DNA of 64,000 nucleotides from Acidobacteriota bacterium (GTDB taxonomy: Bacteria > Acidobacteriota > Blastocatellia > Pyrinomonadales > Pyrinomonadaceae): contig JAJPKD010000174.1 in the NCBI GenBank assembly GCA_021323895.1, positions 1 through 64,000 of the forward strand. The letters run 5' to 3'. Positions within the stretch are counted from its first letter, which is position 1. Every line of letters begins with the position of its first letter. The notes under the pieces are model-generated. The model did not search any database, was not told where the DNA came from, and saw only the letters and a list, made by a program, of their open reading frames with translations. Below, piece by piece: positions 61,698-64,000 of this stretch. The position numbers were made by a program, and so were the translations under genes.

Positions 61698-62279
61698 TTA
61701 CTTCCGAACCTCAAATTCGAATTGCAGTTCCTTGCCGCGCAGGATGGTACTTAGGTAGAACTCCCAGAACTTTCGCGTGAAGCGAAATGCCGGCCAACGG
61801 TGGTCCATGTTGACGACGAACTCAAGACCTAACGCGCGCCAGAGATTCGCCAGCGAAACATAAGTGCGAACTGGTTTCAATTTCACTTCGGTGTAGAAGG
61901 GAAAGAGCTGGCGCTCATCCACGAAACAGTTGAATGAGTAACTATTGAAGTGATTCCGGTGGGTAGGATCTGTGGCCCAGTCAGGATTTGAATAGTGCGG
62001 AGTTTTGATCTCAATTCGCCCGCCCGGTTTGGCAATGCGATAAAGCTCGGCGACGAACGCCATCACATCAGGCACATGTTCAGCCACGTGCGTGCAGATG
62101 ATTCGATCGAATTCGTTGTCGGAAAACGGATATGGAATCGAACCGAGGTCATGAATTACGTCGGCGTGGGTTTTCGTATTCGCATCGATGCCGATCGCAC
62201 CCGGCGTTTTGTTCCAGCCGCAACCGACATCAAGAATCTTCGGCGCAGGCGCCGTTACGCTGGGGGTCATGTCGGTCAT
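61698..62279 (-). CDS. Class I SAM-dependent methyltransferase
   Basis: KILDVGCGWNKTPGAIGIDANTKTHADVIHDLGSIPYPFSDNEFDRIICTHVAEHVPDVMAFVAELYRIAKPGGRIEIKTPHYSN. Confidence 0.9.
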   Translation of the reverse strand: MTDMTPSVTAPAPKILDVGCGWNKTPGAIGIDANTKTHADVIHDLGSIPYPFSDNEFDRIICTHVAEHVPDVMAFVAELYRIAKPGGRIEIKTPHYSNPDWATDPTHRNHFNSYSFNCFVDERQLFPFYTEVKLKPVRTYVSLANLWRALGLEFVVNMDHRWPAFRFTRKFWEFYLSTILRGKELQFEFEVRK

Positions 62280-62314
62280 ACGGAAAAACTGAATCGATCC
62301 TGTGAGCGCTTGTT

Positions 62315-63694
62315 TTAGTTGGCAGCCACCGACGCAGCAACTCCTTGCGTCAACAACTTTGCCAGCTCGGAAAAATCACAAGCGTAAAGCGGCACGTCAA
62401 ACTGCTCTTGCAACTCCGTGAAACGAATTCCGTCGAGCATGATCGGTTCGTCACTCTTCAAAGTGACGCGCGGGATGATTGCAAAGTCTCCCGTCACTTG
62501 CGAGCGAGCCGCCAAAAAGTCTCCCCCCGTCAGCAAGCCGGCGACGCTGACGTCGCCACCGAAAAAGTCGTTGTTTACTGAGACGACATTGATCTTTGCG
62601 CCGAATGTTTCATTGAATTGATCCATCAGGCCGCGCAATTGAGGCGCAAACAGAGTGCCCGTCAAAATCGTGCCGGAAGATGCCCTCGCTGACGCTCGGG
62701 CTTCTGACACCCTGCGCCGTTGCAAATCGCGCATCAACGCTTCGAATTCAATGGCGAAGCTGCGCACCATGCCGATGCCGTCCTCGATCTGCGGATAGTC
62801 GCCGTAATGCTCCTGCGACGGTACGGCCCGGCCTGCTTTCAGATAAATTTCGTCGCCAAGAAATGCGAAGTTCGTTCCCAGCTTCGCGCGCAAGTCCTTC
62901 TGAATTGCGGAAACTTCAGTGATTGTCCGTTCACAAAACTCCGGCGTCACCGGGGTTAGCCGTTCGTCTGTCAAATAACGCGTCAACCCAAGCGGCACAA
63001 TCGCCACGCTGCTCACACCCGGGTGCAAGTCAGCCAGATCGTAAACAGTCTGTCGCAGAACCTTCCCGTCATTAATATTCGGACACAACACCACCTGCGC
63101 GTGAATTTCGATACCGGCATCGAGCATTCGCCGCATCTTTTCACTGATGTCCGCGCGCTGCTGGTCAACTCCCAGCAAGTAAGCGCGCACAGACAAGTCG
63201 GTCGCGTGCACCGAAACATATTGCGGCGTGAGTCGCTGCTCGATCACGCGCCGCATTTCATCTTCGGTGATCGAAGTCAGCGTCGTGTAGTTGCCGTACA
63301 GAAACGAGAGCCGCACATCTTCGTCGCGCACAAACAGCGAAGGCCGCGCCGTCTCGGGATTGCCTTTGCAGAAACAAAACAAGCATTCGTTCGCGCATTG
63401 TCGTGGAACGATCTGCTCGAACGACAGGCCGAGTTCTTCGCCTTCATCGCGTTCGATGTTCAGTTCCCAATCTTCACCCGAAGGCTTGCGAATATCGATC
63501 ACCAGCTCATCTTCGCCGGCCGTCTGAAAGCGAAAGTCGAGATAATCCCGCACCAAATGCCCGTTAACGCGCATCACGCGATCGCCGGCCTCGATTTCGA
63601 GCTCAGCAGCGATCGAATCCGGCTCGACTTCGGTGATCACTACGCCGCGCCGGCGGATTTTAGTTACGGCTGGTGTGACGGCAAATTCGTACAT
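62315..63694 (-). CDS. PDZ/radical SAM/DUF512 domain-containing protein
   Basis: GVVITEVEPDSIAAELEIEAGDRVMRVNG (PDZ); RQCANECLFCFCKG (CxxxCxxC); RLSFLYGNYTTLTSI; C-terminal DUF512-like region. Confidence 0.88.
   Translation of the reverse strand: MYEFAVTPAVTKIRRRGVVITEVEPDSIAAELEIEAGDRVMRVNGHLVRDYLDFRFQTAGEDELVIDIRKPSGEDWELNIERDEGEELGLSFEQIVPRQCANECLFCFCKGNPETARPSLFVRDEDVRLSFLYGNYTTLTSITEDEMRRVIEQRLTPQYVSVHATDLSVRAYLLGVDQQRADISEKMRRMLDAGIEIHAQVVLCPNINDGKVLRQTVYDLADLHPGVSSVAIVPLGLTRYLTDERLTPVTPEFCERTITEVSAIQKDLRAKLGTNFAFLGDEIYLKAGRAVPSQEHYGDYPQIEDGIGMVRSFAIEFEALMRDLQRRRVSEARASARASSGTILTGTLFAPQLRGLMDQFNETFGAKINVVSVNNDFFGGDVSVAGLLTGGDFLAARSQVTGDFAIIPRVTLKSDEPIMLDGIRFTELQEQFDVPLYACDFSELAKLLTQGVAASVAAN
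62682..62711. repeat. Second copy of the 30-nt element also found in purL
   Basis: GCCCTCGCTGACGCTCGGGCTTCTGACACC versus GCCCTTGCTGACGCGCGGGCTTCTGACACC at 5394-5423: 28/30 identical. Confidence 0.85.
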
Positions 63695-63880
63695 CGCGAG
63701 CAGTAGCGCACAGTCAGGAATCGGGAAGCCTGCGAAAACCGAAAGTATAGCAAAGCGATCTCTTTTTGTTTATTGAAGCGGCTTTGACAACGCGAGAGTC
63801 GCGTCTTACTCTCATCATTACTTTTGATTGAGTCAGGCGCGTTCCTCAGATGCAAGTCCTCTTAGAAGCTAGATTTACAG

Positions 63881-64000
63881 ATGAATCAGTCACCGAAAAA
63901 TCACTCATCCGCGGAATCTTCGAAATGCGTTCTGCTCGTCGAAGACGATCGCTCGGTGCGGCGCTATCTGGAGGTGACGCTCCAACGTTCAGGCTACAAA
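63881..64000 (+). CDS. Response regulator receiver domain protein (partial, runs off right edge)
   Basis: MNQSPKNHSSAESSKCVLLVEDDRSVRRYLEVTLQRSGYK: receiver-domain start (VLLVEDD). Not in the ORF track because it is open at the window end. Confidence 0.88.
   Translation, partial: MNQSPKNHSSAESSKCVLLVEDDRSVRRYLEVTLQRSGYK

Overview
This 64 kb window looks like a chromosomal segment of an acidobacterial genome. Class Blastocatellia is plausible: the window has Oar-like CarboxypepD_reg/TonB receptors, 'VWFA-related Acidobacterial' proteins, and heat-shock, SpoIIM/MoxR/DUF58/DUF4129 and DUF3857 loci. About 45 genes are supportable. They include purL, class I fructose-bisphosphate aldolase, pgsA-like, dnaK-dnaJ-hspR, ychF, hicAB, glutamate formimidoyltransferase, amrS, a VKOR/redoxin/TlpA thiol module, four large TonB-dependent receptors, three VWA paralogs and a triplet of tandem paralogous secreted proteins. 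Partial genes sit at both edges: an FHA protein at the left and a response regulator at the right. I saw no rRNA, tRNA, CRISPR, transposase or prophage. The most unusual signal is a set of short repeat structures in and between housekeeping genes. First, at least six loci carry arrays of imperfect 7-nt units, mostly as inverted left/right arms. Each locus has a different unit sequence, and several arms abut start or stop codons exactly. Second, a dispersed ~30-nt palindromic element occurs in-frame in purL and inverted in a radical SAM/DUF512 gene. Third, a REPIN-like inverted doublet lies between moxR and a DUF4350 gene. purL alone carries three repeat-derived segments. Two of the four TonB receptors carry single-nucleotide lesions (an in-frame TGA and a -1 frameshift). 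A small membrane protein is frameshifted, DnaJ has a Cys-to-Trp change in its zinc centre, and one of two tandem DUF3857 proteins has lost its transglutaminase catalytic residues. All calls come from reading the sequence; no database search was run.
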